A DNA stretch of 64,000 nt from Noviherbaspirillum sp. L7-7A. GTDB lineage: Bacteria; Pseudomonadota; Gammaproteobacteria; Burkholderiales; Burkholderiaceae_D. Position 1 is the stretch's first letter. The number at the start of each line of letters is the position of its first letter. The notes under the pieces are model-generated. The model was given only the letters and a program-made list of their open reading frames with translations, made no database searches and was not told where the DNA came from. Location: NCBI RefSeq assembly GCF_019052805.1, contig NZ_JAHQRJ010000001.1:2976001-3040000 (forward strand), written 5' to 3'. The translations under genes were made by a program, and so were the position numbers. Shown here one piece after another: positions 8,201 through 17,684 of the stretch.

Positions 8201-8697
8201 GCGCTGTAGACCGGCCGTTCACCATCGGGGCGGACCGCATAGTTGCCCACGCCCTGGGCGCGCACCCGCGCCATGTGAGCCTCGCGTTCGCCGGCGGGAA
8301 TCAGGTTGGCAATGGCAATGCCCTGGATGCCAGGGAAGCTTTCCTCCAGCCGCAGCGTAGCCACGTAACGGGCAAAGTCGGCCCGCTCGGCCATGGCGCG
8401 GCTGCCGACGAAGCCCTGGGCGCCGCGCAATACCTGCTCGTAGGTTGCCATGCGCTGCTGCAGCAGGGTCACGATGCGGCGCACCTGGTAATCGAAGTCC
8501 TGCTGCCGGCTGCGGGTGGCGGCGCTGCGCGCCTCGTGCCATGCCAGCGCGGTGATCCCGAGGCACAGCAGCAGCACCAGCAAGGGCAGGAGCCAGGACA
8601 GCAGCGGCACGCGTGCGGCGCCGGATGACGACGCCACGTCGTCTGCCAGCGCCATGCCGGACTGGGGGGCATTGGCGCGGTCCCGTTCCTGTTTCAT
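5275..8697 (-). CDS. CHASE-PAS-PAS hybrid histidine kinase with two receiver domains
   Basis: The protein has 1140 residues. Layout: helix 32-53, periplasmic CHASE sensor about 90-310, helix about 335-358, PAS about 384-500 (GVWDWNNHTGEVVLSRRW), PAS about 519-635, HisKA with phospho-acceptor His670 in [12 protein letters not shown], HATPase with GTGLGLAMAYGF, receiver 1 with Asp960 (FTDVVMPG), and receiver 2 (about 1033-1140). Receiver 2 is degenerate: the acidic pair reads VVEQQEDS where its paralogue has VVEDNEDS, and LLVADDVADRD replaces the D-x-x-x-P phosphorylation loop. I chose the ATG at 8697 because it overlaps the stop of the exonuclease gene by four bases (ATGA), implying translational coupling. 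No DNA-binding partner is adjacent. Confidence 0.9.
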   Translation of the reverse strand: MKQERDRANAPQSGMALADDVASSSGAARVPLLSWLLPLLVLLLCLGITALAWHEARSAATRSRQQDFDYQVRRIVTLLQQRMATYEQVLRGAQGFVGSRAMAERADFARYVATLRLEESFPGIQGIAIANLIPAGEREAHMARVRAQGVGNYAVRPDGERPVYSAIEQIEPATPMNLRALGYDMLTEPARRDAMERSRDSGMAALTGKLRLVQEQEPHVQSGVIVYMPVYGRELPLDTVAQRRAALVAWVGAPFRMNDLMLGLLGERAGDVRLRIFDGAGMAEDARLYDSADAAKLATPELQALRRIRIADRDWTLAIDSTPAFDARFNSGAPLSVAGAGAGISVLLSLLVWLLASGRSRALALAGSMTRALRASQLRWQYALEGAGDGVWDWNNHTGEVVLSRRWKEMLGYAESEVEDNVASWARLMHPQDRDRAVQVLRDYVAGAMPDYAQEIRMRCRDGSWKWILTRGMVVSRDAQGRPLRTIGTHTDISRLKQNEDALRVAYSATAAEQRRIRVILENSYDAFIAVGPDERITDWNVQAERTFGWSAHEAIGRSLAGLIIPKQQRAAHLASFARFIERGDGAGGRQEIMALHRSGRLIPVELALAPMPHEGGGTAATAFVRDISDRREAERLRAEHECSLEEARAALHHAQKLEAVGKLTGGIAHDFNNVLQIISGYLQLMQREVAANGPMARRMERALDAVDRGARLASGLLTFARRQPLQPVAVNLARLVGSMEELLRGALGESTMLAIHAPEALWNTLVDRDQLQHVILNLAINARDAMDGVGSVDITLDNLTLAAGELRSRPDLAAGDYVVLAMKDSGTGITPEVRERAFEPFFTTKAEGAGTGLGLAMAYGFVAQSGGHIDIDGVPGAGTTVRLFLPRSTAPESAVLEAASPAPPGGNEHILVVEDDDAVRDSVCTMLGQLGYRVRSAGDAQAALDMLRQGVPADLVFTDVVMPGPLRTPDMVRQALVLRPGLAVLYASGHTRGAVLQGVGGAGPLLLNKPYRREQLARCVRQALAQVRAPASRTGQQVLVVEQQEDSRQILCDMLSLLGHAPRGVASLDQARRALAESTVDMLLVADDVADRDQAGDIAGAYPSLRLIMVGEAPEGMATTLIDKPYSMDKLRSVIGGAG

Positions 8698-9278
8698 CGC
8701 GCCTGCCTTGCAGCCCAGGCGCGATAGACGCAAAGCGCCGCATGCGCATCATTGGCGGCATACAGCATCTGGCGTTCGCTCAGCCTGTGGCTGGCCCAGT
8801 TGGTGGTAGCGACCCGCTTGGATTTTTCCAGGCGCCGCCCGAGCAGGCCGGCCACCGCCTTCTTCACGCCCATCGCCTCGCGCCTGTTGTGGCGCAGCAG
8901 CTGGGCCAGGTCCAGCACGCCGGCGCAATGAATGTCGCATTTCGATGCCAGGCGGCGCAGGTCGTCGCCCAGGCCGAAGCCGGCCTTGACCAAACTTGGC
9001 GATGCAAGCACGGCGCGCAGGTCGGCCAGGTCGTCGAGATGGTCGACCTGGTAGAGGAAGCAATGGCTGTCGGTTGCCAGCTGCACCAGGTGCGGGCCGC
9101 TGGAGGCTTCGCCACGCACGAAGGTCGGACGCGATTCGGTATCGAAGCCCAGCGCATCGGCGGCTTCCAGCACCCGGCGCGCAGCGGCGCAGCCCGCACT
9201 GTCCCTGACCAGCGTGATGCTGGCCGGGTCCAGTCCCGCATACGGCGGCAGCAGGTCGGCGGCGCCGTCCGGCGCCAT
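8694..9278 (-). CDS. RNase D-like DEDDy 3'-5' exonuclease
   Basis: This 194-residue single-domain exonuclease retains all DEDDy metal ligands: Asp46 and Glu48 (GFDTES), Asp106 (KAGFGLGDDLRRL) and Tyr173/Asp177 (LYAANDAHAAL). TNWASHRLSERQ is the typical conserved helix of RNase D and WRN exonucleases. It lacks the HRDC domains of full RNase D, so it resembles stand-alone 3'-5' exonucleases that trim RNA or DNA 3' ends. The ATG at 9278 shares one base with the TGA of the upstream kinase (TGATG), and its own stop overlaps the downstream kinase start. It is thus locked between two hybrid kinases; why is unknown. Confidence 0.88.
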   Translation of the reverse strand: MAPDGAADLLPPYAGLDPASITLVRDSAGCAAARRVLEAADALGFDTESRPTFVRGEASSGPHLVQLATDSHCFLYQVDHLDDLADLRAVLASPSLVKAGFGLGDDLRRLASKCDIHCAGVLDLAQLLRHNRREAMGVKKAVAGLLGRRLEKSKRVATTNWASHRLSERQMLYAANDAHAALCVYRAWAARQAR

Positions 9279-12200
9279 CACGCGGCGCTCGCATCGGCGG
9301 CAACCGCCGCCAGCACGGCGCGCAACTGGCTCAGGTCGTAAGGCTTGGCCAGGGAGCGTGAGCGGATGTTCAGATGGGAGCTGATGGACGCGCCATAACC
9401 CGAAGCGAAGATGATCGCCAGCCCCGGCACCATCACCGCGGCCTTCTTGGCCAGCTCCACGCCCGAAATGCCGGGCAGGCTGACATCGGTGAACAGGGTA
9501 TCGAAGCTGCCAGCCTTGAGCGCCTCCAGCGCCTCTTCGGCGCTGCCCACGCCGGTCACTTCATGCCCCAGCGTGGAGAGCAGCTCGCACACCAGGATGC
9601 GGGAATCCTCGTTGTCTTCCACCACCAGGATGCGCAGCGCGCCCTCCTGCCCGGCGGCGTCGGCGCTGGCGGACGGCGCCGGCGCCGCTTCGGATGCGGG
9701 CGGCAACGAGGTTGGAGTGGACTGCGGCGGCGGTGGCGGCGCAGCGGTGCGCCCCATTGCCTGCTGCCGGTTGGCGAAGATATGGCGGATCTTGCGCGCC
9801 AGGTCGGTGCGCCGGTAAGGCTTGGACAGCAGCTCCACGCCCTCGTCCAGCCGGCCGCCATGCACGATCGCATTCTGCGGATAGCCCGAGGTGAACAGCA
9901 CGGCGATGTCCGGGATCAGCAGGCGCGCCTGGCGCGCCAGCTCCACGCTGCGCACCGGGCCGGGCATCACCACATCGGTAAACAGCATGTCGATATGCAT
10001 GCCGCTGCGCAGGATCACCAGCGCGCCTTCGCCATCGTCGGCCTTCAGCACCCGGTAGCCCAGGGTGCTCAGGATGTCGACCACGGTCGACTGCACGTCG
10101 GGATCGTCTTCCGCCACCAGGATGGTTTCATTGCCGCCGATGACGGGCCCCGACAGCAGGTCGGGCAAGGCTTCCTTGGCCTGGGTCGAACGCGGCAGGT
10201 AGATTCGTATCGTGGTGCCGACGCCGACTTCGCTGTAGATGCGTATGGTGCCGCCGCTCTGGCGCACGAAGCCGTAGGCCATCGACAGGCCAAGGCCGGT
10301 GCCCTCGCCTTCCGGCTTGGTGGTGAAGAAAGGCTCGAAGGCCTTTTCCAGCACCGCCGGCGACATGCCGGAGCCGGTGTCGCTGACGGCCAGCATCACG
10401 TAGTCGCCGGCCGGCACGGCGTCGGCCGCGCCGAATGCCTGCCCGTCCAGCGCCGCGTTGGCCAGTTCCAGCGTCAGCCGGCCCTCGCCCTGCATCGCGT
10501 CGCGGGCATTGATCACCAGGTTCAGGATCACGTTCTCGATCTGGCCGGGGTCGGCCAGTGTGTTCCACAGGTCCGGCTCGACCACGGTACAAACGCTGAC
10601 CGCCTCGCCCAGCGCGCGCCGCAGCAGGTCGTCCATGTTGCGCACCAGGTCGCCGAGATTGATGACGACCGGCTGCAGCGGCTGGCGGCGGGCGAAAGCC
10701 AGCAGCTGCGACGCCAGCTTGGCGCCGCGCAGCACCGCCGCCAGCGCGGTGTCGAGCCGCTTCTGCGCCGCCTGGTTGCCAACCAGCTGTCCCTGCAGCA
10801 GCTGCAGGTTGCCGCCGACCACCTGCAGCACATTGTTGAAGTCATGCGCGACGCCGCCGGTGAGCTGGCCGATCGCTTCCATCTTCTGCGCCTGGCGCAA
10901 CGCATTCTCGGCGTCGGCGCGGCGGCTGATCTCTTCCACCACGCGCTGCTCCAGGGTTTCATTGAGGTCGCGCAGCGTGGCCATGTGCTGGCGCCGGGCG
11001 GTGATGTCGGTGAAGGTGCATAGCGCGCCTTCGAGCACGCCGTTGCGGCGCACCGGGTGCGACCGGTATTCCACCGGAAAGCTGCTGCCGTCGACCCGGA
11101 AGAACACTTCCTCGTCGACCAGCGCCGATTCGCCGGTGCGGGCGGTACGCAGGATGGGACATTCCTCGGACGCGTAGGGCGTGCCGTCCGGATGGCTGTG
11201 GTGGATCAGGTCGTGCAGCGGCTTGCCGATGACCTGCGAGGCCTGGCTGAAGCCCAGCATGCGCATGAAGGCCCGGTTGCAAAGCGTTGTGCGGCCATTG
11301 CGGTCGATCGAGTAGAAGCCTTCCTCGGTCGAGTCGAGCAGCAGGCGGATGAATTCATTGCTCTGCTGGATGCGCGTCTCGCTGTCGCGCAGCGCCTGGT
11401 CGATGCGCTTCCTGTGGGTGATGTCGAAGGCCACGCCCAGGTAGCGCTTGCGGCCGTCGCGCTCGATCACCTTGCCGCGCCGCGCCAGCCAGCGTTTCTC
11501 GCCGTTGTCGGCACGGGTGATTTCGTATTCCGCGTATTCCAGCGGATTGACGTTGCGCGCCAGCTTGGCCGGCCCGACTTCATGCCGGTCCTGCGGGCTG
11601 ACCATGGCCACCAGCATGCTGCCGGTGAGGGGCACATCGTCCGGCAGCCCCCACAGGCGGCGGTAGGTATCCGAGCACACCAGCTGGTCGGTATCGGGAA
11701 ACCATTCGAAGCTGCCGATGCCGCCGGCTTCCTGCGCAATGCGCAGCCGCTCGGCATTGGCGGTCTGTTCGGTCACGTCCACGCCCTGCACGAAGATGCC
11801 GGTCACGGCGCCGGACGGATCGCGTATCGGCTGGTAGACGAAATCGAGCAGCACGGTGCGTGGCCCGTCGCCGTTGCTGCCGCTCACCTTCAGCTGCATT
11901 TCCTTGCCGATGTAGGGTTCGCCGCTGGCATAGACCTGGTCCAGCAGTGTGACGAAGCCCTGCTCCACCACCTCCGGCAGCGCTTCGTGGACCGGCTTGC
12001 CGATGATGTCGTCGCGTCCCACAAGATTGCGGTAGGGTGCATTGGCGACGGTAAACACATGGCGCGGGCCGCGCAGCACCGCGGTAAAGCCCGGGGTCTG
12101 CTCGAACAGGCTGCGCAGGAACTCGCTCTCGTCGGCGCGCGCATGGCGCTGGGTATCGGCTTCCAGGCGTTCCGCTGCGATCGCCTCATGCAGGCGCCGC

Positions 12201-12655
12201 ACCATGCCGGTGTCGGGGATGGCCGGCGCCTGGGGCGCCGCCACGGTGACAGCGACCAGATAGCCGGCATCGCTGCCTTCGGCGCCTTCCGTACCCAGCG
12301 GCGTGTAATGCAGGTCGAATTCCTGCCGGGCCAGGGACAGGTGCTGGCATTGCGGCACGCCAGTCTGGCTGTCGCCGGCTGCCGGCAGCAGTTGCGGCCA
12401 GGCGGCCGCGGCCGCCTGGCCGAATGCGTCGGCATCGCGTTCGCCGGCCAGCGCGGCGAAGGCCTGGTTGTAGACCAGCGTATGCTGCGGCCCCCACAGC
12501 AACAGCATGGGCAGCGGCGCGTTGCACAGGATGTCGGTTGCGGTGCGCAATACCGGCGACCATGCCTGCTGCGGCCCCAGCGGCGTGGCGGACCAGTCAA
12601 AGGCATGCAGGCGCGAACGTGTCGCTTCCGGGTTCAACCGAATAATCGCATTCAT
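9278..12655 (-). CDS. Multi-PAS hybrid histidine kinase with two receiver domains
   Basis: This 1125-residue cytoplasmic kinase has no membrane helix. An N-terminal PAS-like module (about 1-150, with [13 protein letters not shown] and [18 protein letters not shown]) is followed by three PAS domains (about 175-300, 305-420, 430-560). HisKA has His604 in [12 protein letters not shown], HATPase has [12 protein letters not shown], and the receivers carry Asp894 (FTDVVMPG) and Asp1057 (FTDVSLPG), both apparently intact. The kinase core and double-receiver tail closely resemble the kinase at 5275-8697, suggesting duplication with replaced sensors. It is the first gene of a three-gene overlapping operon. 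Its N-terminal module is shared with the kinase at 13720. Confidence 0.9.
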   Translation of the reverse strand: MNAIIRLNPEATRSRLHAFDWSATPLGPQQAWSPVLRTATDILCNAPLPMLLLWGPQHTLVYNQAFAALAGERDADAFGQAAAAAWPQLLPAAGDSQTGVPQCQHLSLARQEFDLHYTPLGTEGAEGSDAGYLVAVTVAAPQAPAIPDTGMVRRLHEAIAAERLEADTQRHARADESEFLRSLFEQTPGFTAVLRGPRHVFTVANAPYRNLVGRDDIIGKPVHEALPEVVEQGFVTLLDQVYASGEPYIGKEMQLKVSGSNGDGPRTVLLDFVYQPIRDPSGAVTGIFVQGVDVTEQTANAERLRIAQEAGGIGSFEWFPDTDQLVCSDTYRRLWGLPDDVPLTGSMLVAMVSPQDRHEVGPAKLARNVNPLEYAEYEITRADNGEKRWLARRGKVIERDGRKRYLGVAFDITHRKRIDQALRDSETRIQQSNEFIRLLLDSTEEGFYSIDRNGRTTLCNRAFMRMLGFSQASQVIGKPLHDLIHHSHPDGTPYASEECPILRTARTGESALVDEEVFFRVDGSSFPVEYRSHPVRRNGVLEGALCTFTDITARRQHMATLRDLNETLEQRVVEEISRRADAENALRQAQKMEAIGQLTGGVAHDFNNVLQVVGGNLQLLQGQLVGNQAAQKRLDTALAAVLRGAKLASQLLAFARRQPLQPVVINLGDLVRNMDDLLRRALGEAVSVCTVVEPDLWNTLADPGQIENVILNLVINARDAMQGEGRLTLELANAALDGQAFGAADAVPAGDYVMLAVSDTGSGMSPAVLEKAFEPFFTTKPEGEGTGLGLSMAYGFVRQSGGTIRIYSEVGVGTTIRIYLPRSTQAKEALPDLLSGPVIGGNETILVAEDDPDVQSTVVDILSTLGYRVLKADDGEGALVILRSGMHIDMLFTDVVMPGPVRSVELARQARLLIPDIAVLFTSGYPQNAIVHGGRLDEGVELLSKPYRRTDLARKIRHIFANRQQAMGRTAAPPPPPQSTPTSLPPASEAAPAPSASADAAGQEGALRILVVEDNEDSRILVCELLSTLGHEVTGVGSAEEALEALKAGSFDTLFTDVSLPGISGVELAKKAAVMVPGLAIIFASGYGASISSHLNIRSRSLAKPYDLSQLRAVLAAVAADASAA

Positions 12656-12792
12656 TCAGATTCAGGCTTCAGGCCGGGAGCCGGCACAGGAGGTTGGCAT
12701 GTGGAGCCTGAAATTCTAAATGGTAATGCGGCCGTGGGTGGCAAAACAATCGCCTTCACACGCTGTAGAACAAACCCGCCCTGCCGGGCACC

Positions 12793-13146
12793 TCAATTGC
12801 CTCTCGACGGGAATCCCGAGTTGCCCAGCACCAGCCCTTCGACCGGTTCTTCCGGCGCGCTTTCCGGGCTGGTCTCGCGCGCCCGCTCGGGCGGCTCCAG
12901 GTCGGATGCGGGCGCGGCGCCCTGCGGCGGCCGCTTTGCCTTGTCGTGGTGCGGCGGCTGCGAGCGCGGGTCGCCCGGCATGACGCTGAACTGGTCGTCC
13001 TTGGCGGTTTCGATGAACAGCTGCTCTTCCACCACGGTCTGCAGCTGGCTGCCGTCCTGCGGATGGCCGCTGCGTTTCTTCGCCGGCTCGACGCCGGCTG
13101 GCGCGCCATTGTCCGGTCCGGCCGGTCCTGTCGTTTCGCTGGCCAC
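12793..13146 (-). CDS. Small hydrophilic, probably disordered protein
   Basis: The 117-residue frame starts at a GTG with AAGGAGA eight bases upstream. It is rich in Pro, Glu, Ala and Lys, lacks a signal peptide, and is probably intrinsically disordered apart from a possible core (QLQTVVEEQLFIETAKDDQFSVM). I do not recognise a family. It lies 137 bases upstream of the kinase operon in the same direction and divergent from the 81-residue gene at 13340. Confidence 0.5.
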   Translation of the reverse strand: MASETTGPAGPDNGAPAGVEPAKKRSGHPQDGSQLQTVVEEQLFIETAKDDQFSVMPGDPRSQPPHHDKAKRPPQGAAPASDLEPPERARETSPESAPEEPVEGLVLGNSGFPSRGN

Positions 13147-13339
13147 GATAAGTCTCCTTGGTTTTCTGGCAAGGCTACATCATAGGCGCACGCTTTTTGC
13201 GCCGGTGTCAGCGAGGCGGCTGGCCTTGCGTAGGAAAACGCTGATTTTCCGATCCGGCCCGAGCTTGACCGAATGCCGGAGGCGAACCGCGTCTTACAGT
13301 AAAATCGACCGTTATACGAACTGCGAACGAGGTATTGCA

Positions 13340-13585
13340 ATGAGTGACCAGACCGACAAGGAGCAGTTTGCCGCCGACCTGGAGCAGCGCTTCCAGGACC
13401 TAATGCAATGGGCCGTCACCAGCTGGCCGGACCGGGAGCGCCCGGTTTCCCTGGAGGACTTCGATGATGTCAGGAAAGCGGTGCATGCGATCAGCCAGCG
13501 GGTGCGCCATCCCAAGGGCGAGGCGCTGGCGCCTTCCGAAGGCGGCGCCCAGTTTGTCAGCGTTGCACCCGCTCCCTGGCCTTGA
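13340..13585 (+). CDS. Small acidic helical protein, unknown function
   Basis: The 81-residue frame starts at ATG 13340, with GAACGAGG upstream as a modest ribosome site. The sequence begins MSDQTDKEQFAADLEQRFQ and continues as a predicted helical pair (DLMQWAVTSWPDRERPVSLEDFDDVRKAVHAISQRV). No signal peptide, helix-turn-helix or metal motif is visible. It precedes the hybrid kinase at 13720 by 134 bases on the same strand and could be co-transcribed, but nothing shows a functional link. Confidence 0.55.
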   Translation: MSDQTDKEQFAADLEQRFQDLMQWAVTSWPDRERPVSLEDFDDVRKAVHAISQRVRHPKGEALAPSEGGAQFVSVAPAPWP

Positions 13586-13719
13586 GCGCCACGCCGTCCC
13601 TTGCACCTGATGGCGCCGCCCTTGCCGCATCCCGGCCTGGCGCGTCGGCGCATGTGCACGCCTGCAGCGACACCCGCGGCCCTGCCGCCAGGCTGCCGCA
13701 GCACCGGAGGTAGGCCAGC

Positions 13720-16644
13720 GTGAGCCAGAAAGCACAGAGCAACTTCGACCTGCTGGCCGGCGGCGGCGAGATGCGCGCCCGCATGCGCAACCATGACTGG
13801 CGCAATTCGCCGCTGGGCGCGCCGGCCACCTGGCCATCGTCGCTGCGCACCGCGGTCGGCATCATGCTCAACTCCAGCTTCCCGATGTTCCTGGCATGGG
13901 GCCCGACGCTGACCTTCCTGTTCAACGACGCCTATATCCCGGTGCTGGGCAACAAGCAGCAGCATGCGCTGGCAATGCCGTTCGCCGAACTCTGGTCGGA
14001 AATCTGGTCGGACATCAGCCCGCTGGTGGACACGGCGCTTTGGGGCGAATCGATCTTCGCCGATAACCTGCTGCTGGTCATGGAGCGCAACGGCTTTCCC
14101 GAGGAAACCTACTTTACCTTTTCCTACAGCCCCATCCATGACGAATCCGGCCAGGTGGCCGGCATGTTCTGCGCCTGCACCGAGACCACGCTGCAGATCC
14201 TGTCGGAACGGCGCCAGCGCTTCCAGCTGGAGATCGCGGACCGGCTGCGCGGCCTGACCGAACCGGGCCAGATCACCGAGACCGCGTCCGCCCTGCTCGG
14301 CCGCCACCTTGGCCTGACCCGCGTGCTGTATGCGCAGATCGCCGAGGACGGCCAGCAGTTGCGCATCAACAGCGACTGGCATGACGGCAGCGTGCCGGGC
14401 ATACAGGGCCAGGCCTACCCGGTCGCGCAGCTTGGCGCGGCGCTGGCCGAGAGCGTGCAGCGCGGCGGCCCGTTCTGGGTCACCGATGTCGAGACCGACA
14501 GCCGCACCGCGGCCCATGCCTCCGTATACGCCGGCGTGGCGGTGCGCTCGCTGCTGGCGGTGCCGCTGCGCAAGACCGATCAGGAACAGAGCCTGCTGGT
14601 GCTGGCCCAGGCCGCGCCGCGCCGCTGGCGCGACGGCGACGTGGCGCTGGCGGAGGACATGGCCGAGCGCATCTGGTCGGCGGTGGAAAGGGCGTCCGCC
14701 GAAGCCAGCCGACGGCAGGCGGAAGCGGCGCTGTCGCGCCAATTGGCGGCCGAAGGCGACCGCCTGCGCGGCCTGTTCGAGCAGGCGCCCGGCTTCATGG
14801 CCGTGGTGCGCGGCCCCGACCATGTGTTCGAGCTGGCCAACAAGAGCTTCACGCAGCTGATCGACCGCAGGAACATCCTCGGCAAGAGCGTGCGCGAGGC
14901 GTTGCCGGAGCTGAAGTCGCAAGGCTTCTTCGACCTGCTCGACCAGGTCTATGCCAGCGGCCAGCCCTTCTTCGGCCATGAATCGCCGGTGGTGCTGCAA
15001 CCCCGGCCGGATGTCGCGCCGACGCGGCGCTTCATCAACTTCATCTACCAGCCGGTGCTCGGATTCGATGGCAAGGTCTCGGGCATCTTCATCGAAGGCT
15101 ATGACGTGACCGACCGCCGGCTGGCGGCCGAGGCGGTGCATGACAGCGAGGAACGGCTGCGCGAGGGGCTGCAGGTAGGGCGCATGGTGGTGTGGGAGTG
15201 GGACCTGAAGCAGGACCGCGTGCGTTATTCGTTCAATGTGAAGGATGTGTTCGGGCATGGCCAGGACGATGCGCCGCCGGGCTGGTCGGCGGTCCATCCG
15301 GAAGACATGGCCCAGATCGGCGGCGTGGTGCAGAAAGCCATTGCCGAGCGCAGGGCGTATGAAGGCACGGTGCGCATGATCCGCCCCGACAATGGCGCGA
15401 CGATCTGGGTGGAGGCGCGCGGCAAGGTGGTGTGCGACGCCGCCGGCGAGCCGGCGACGGTGCGCGGCATCTCGATCGATGTCACCGAGCGCAAGCGGGC
15501 CGAGGAAGCGCTGCGCGCGGCCGACCGCAGGAAGGACGAGTTCCTGGCGATGCTGGCCCACGAGCTGCGCAATCCGCTGGCGCCGATCAGCACCGCCGCC
15601 CAGCTGCTGCGGCTGGCGCAGGTGGAGGATCCGCGCATTGCCCGGACCAGCGACATCATCAGCCGGCAGGTCGAGCACATGACCAGCCTGATTGACGACC
15701 TGCTGGACGTATCCCGGGTCACGCGCGGCCTGGTCACGCTGGACAGGGAAGCCGTGATGCTGGACCAGGTCATCGCCAGCACCATGGAACAGGTGCGCTC
15801 GCTGGTGGAGTCGCGGCGACATCATCTCGAGATCGACATCGCGCCGGGCATTCCGCCGCTGCTGGGCGATCGCATCCGCCTGGTCCAGATCTGCACCAAC
15901 CTGCTCAACAATGCCGCCAAGTACACGCCGCCGGGCGGCGAACTGCGGCTGCGCGCAAGGGTGGAGAACGGCATGCTGGCGCTGACGGTGAGCGACAACG
16001 GCATCGGCATGCCGGCTGACCTGCTGCCGCATGTGTTCGACCTGTTCACCCAGGGCGAGCGTTCGCCGGACCGCGCCCAGGGCGGACTGGGGCTGGGGCT
16101 GGCCCTGGTCAAGAGCCTGGCCGAACTGCATGGCGGCCGGGTGGCGGCCCATAGCGACGGGCCGGGCAAAGGCAGCGTGTTCTCGGTCTGCCTGCCGCTG
16201 GCGCCGGGCCAGAGCCTCGGCATGCCGTCGGCGCAGGATGGCGGCCATCCGGCGCATGTCGCGCCGGCGGCTTCGCTGCTGCTGGTGGATGACAATGTCG
16301 ACGCCGCCAATACCCTGGCGATGCTGCTGGAGCTGCAGGGTTACCAGGTCTCGGTGGCGTATGAGGCAAAGGACGCGCTGGAACGGGCGGCGTCGCAGGC
16401 GCCCGGCATCTGCCTGCTCGACATCGGCCTGCCGGACATGGACGGCTATGAACTGGCGCGCCGCCTGAGATCATCTCCCGCCACCCGCGACGCCGTGCTG
16501 ATTGCGCTGACCGGCTATGGCCAGGCGCAGGACCGCGAACGTTCGGTGCTGGCGGGCTTCGACCATCACCTGGTCAAGCCGGTGGAGATCGACAGGCTGA
16601 CAGCGCTCCTGGCGCAGATCAGCAAGCAGCCCCGCGCCGCCTGA
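13720..16644 (+). CDS. PAS-GAF-PAS-PAS hybrid histidine kinase
   Basis: This soluble 974-residue kinase starts at a GTG with GGAGG nine bases upstream. An N-terminal PAS-like module (1-160, DWRNSPLGAPATW, PMFLAWGPTLTFLFNDAY) is homologous to that of the kinase at 9278. A GAF domain (about 165-330), two PAS domains (about 345-465 and 475-600), HisKA with His614 (LAMLAHELRNPLAP), HATPase (GGLGLGLALVKSL) and a receiver with Asp901 (LLDIGLPDMDGYELA) follow. The HELRNPL H-box is of a different subtype from the HDFNN kinases across the gap. No dedicated response regulator is adjacent. Confidence 0.9.
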   Translation: MSQKAQSNFDLLAGGGEMRARMRNHDWRNSPLGAPATWPSSLRTAVGIMLNSSFPMFLAWGPTLTFLFNDAYIPVLGNKQQHALAMPFAELWSEIWSDISPLVDTALWGESIFADNLLLVMERNGFPEETYFTFSYSPIHDESGQVAGMFCACTETTLQILSERRQRFQLEIADRLRGLTEPGQITETASALLGRHLGLTRVLYAQIAEDGQQLRINSDWHDGSVPGIQGQAYPVAQLGAALAESVQRGGPFWVTDVETDSRTAAHASVYAGVAVRSLLAVPLRKTDQEQSLLVLAQAAPRRWRDGDVALAEDMAERIWSAVERASAEASRRQAEAALSRQLAAEGDRLRGLFEQAPGFMAVVRGPDHVFELANKSFTQLIDRRNILGKSVREALPELKSQGFFDLLDQVYASGQPFFGHESPVVLQPRPDVAPTRRFINFIYQPVLGFDGKVSGIFIEGYDVTDRRLAAEAVHDSEERLREGLQVGRMVVWEWDLKQDRVRYSFNVKDVFGHGQDDAPPGWSAVHPEDMAQIGGVVQKAIAERRAYEGTVRMIRPDNGATIWVEARGKVVCDAAGEPATVRGISIDVTERKRAEEALRAADRRKDEFLAMLAHELRNPLAPISTAAQLLRLAQVEDPRIARTSDIISRQVEHMTSLIDDLLDVSRVTRGLVTLDREAVMLDQVIASTMEQVRSLVESRRHHLEIDIAPGIPPLLGDRIRLVQICTNLLNNAAKYTPPGGELRLRARVENGMLALTVSDNGIGMPADLLPHVFDLFTQGERSPDRAQGGLGLGLALVKSLAELHGGRVAAHSDGPGKGSVFSVCLPLAPGQSLGMPSAQDGGHPAHVAPAASLLLVDDNVDAANTLAMLLELQGYQVSVAYEAKDALERAASQAPGICLLDIGLPDMDGYELARRLRSSPATRDAVLIALTGYGQAQDRERSVLAGFDHHLVKPVEIDRLTALLAQISKQPRAA

Positions 16645-16683
16645 ATCACGACGGCGCCGCCCTGCGCTCAGGCAGTCAGGCGC

Positions 16684-17313
16684 TCAGGCCTTGGGTGCGC
16701 GCTTCTTGGCGACCGTCTTGCGGGCGCGCGGCTTGGCTTTTTCCGCTTCCGGCGCCTTGGGCTCGCTGCGCGGCTCGGCGCGCGGCTCGGTGGTGACTGC
16801 CGTGCTGACGGCCTGCTTGAACTGATCCTGCAGCAGGTTCCACCAGGCCGCCGGATTGGCGAAGGCGGTGGCATTGCCCATATCGGCATTGGCCTGCGGC
16901 GGCTCGCTTGCCGGCTTGTCGCCGGCGCCCGGGGTGGGCGGCTTCTCGGCCTGCGGCGGGGCAAACGAAAAGGCTTTGGCCATGTCCGCTGCCGGCTTGC
17001 TGTCGGCCGACGCCGCCTGCGGCATGCCGGCCTGTGCCAGGGAATTCATGCTGTTGCTCATGGTTTGCAGCGCGGCCAGGGTGGCGCTCTGGACTTCCAG
17101 CGCCTGTATCGTGCTGCGCAACATGCTCATGTTGACGTTGAGCCAGGACTCGACTGCCTTCAGATCGGCAATCTGCTTGTTCACGTCGTCGACGGACAGG
17201 GAAGGCATTGCCATGCCGGGTATCTTCATGCCGCCCCACAGGTTCTTGACGAACTCCAGTGTGTCGGTCATTGCGCCCACGCCTGGAATGCCGGACATGC
17301 TCGAATCTGCCAT
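16684..17313 (-). CDS. phaM: PHA granule regulatory protein PhaM
   Basis: The 209-residue protein binds polyhydroxybutyrate synthase and DNA, activating PhaC and tethering granules to the nucleoid in Ralstonia-type bacteria. The conserved N-terminal block (MTDTLEFVKNLWGGM, then LSVDDVNKQIADLKAVESWL and MSMLRSTIQALEVQSATLAA) matches the PhaM family. The middle is Pro/Ala-rich. The C-terminus is a basic, H1-like tail (KPRARKTVAKKRAPKA) expected to bind DNA. The ATG at 17313 has GGAG at good spacing, better than the longer start at 17325. No pha biosynthesis gene is in the window. Confidence 0.88.
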   Translation of the reverse strand: MADSSMSGIPGVGAMTDTLEFVKNLWGGMKIPGMAMPSLSVDDVNKQIADLKAVESWLNVNMSMLRSTIQALEVQSATLAALQTMSNSMNSLAQAGMPQAASADSKPAADMAKAFSFAPPQAEKPPTPGAGDKPASEPPQANADMGNATAFANPAAWWNLLQDQFKQAVSTAVTTEPRAEPRSEPKAPEAEKAKPRARKTVAKKRAPKA

Positions 17314-17446
17314 GCTGATCTCCACGTTTGATGTCCGCTTAGCGTAGCAGAAAAGCCACGGAAAAAAACCTGCACCGGCGGCGATTCAGGCGGCGCCTTC
17401 CTACATCTTGACCTGGGTCGAAGCAAGAAACGCTGGCGGCGCGCTG

Positions 17447-17684
17447 GAGCGGAGTCGGCCTGACTGGCTCAGTCGAGGCCGAGCCGTATTGCCCCTGGGA
17501 CAAGGGGTAAGCAGGGGTTTCGCAAAGCATTGCTTTGCGCCTGGTTACCGGTTTGCGCCTGCAGGCGCAGACGCGCACTGCAAGGGTGACGACGAGTCGT
17601 AGCGGTGCTACGGCGAGGAGGCGCAACGCAGTGCCAGGGGCAATACGGCCGGCCTCGGCGAGTCAAGTCAGGCCGACTCCGCTC
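17447..17684. mobile_element. MITE-like palindromic element of about 238 bp
   Basis: Terminal arms of about 51 bases (17447-17498 and 17634-17684) are reverse complements except for a few changes. They begin GAGCGGAGTCGGCCTGACT and end at the shared GTATTGCCCCTGG. The interior holds further hairpins: CGCAAAGC/GCTTTGCG (17521-17539), the perfect palindrome GCGCCTGCAGGCGC (17555-17568), and ACGAC/GTCGT and GTAGC/GCTAC stems near 17590-17612. There is no open frame. The right terminus ends inside the TAG stop codon of the downstream binding-protein gene. Confidence 0.6.

Noticed and set aside
11057-13585. 842-residue plus-strand frame
   Set aside because: It lies opposite the hybrid kinase and a small gene; only its last 81 codons (13340-13585) have a plausible start and are kept as a gene.
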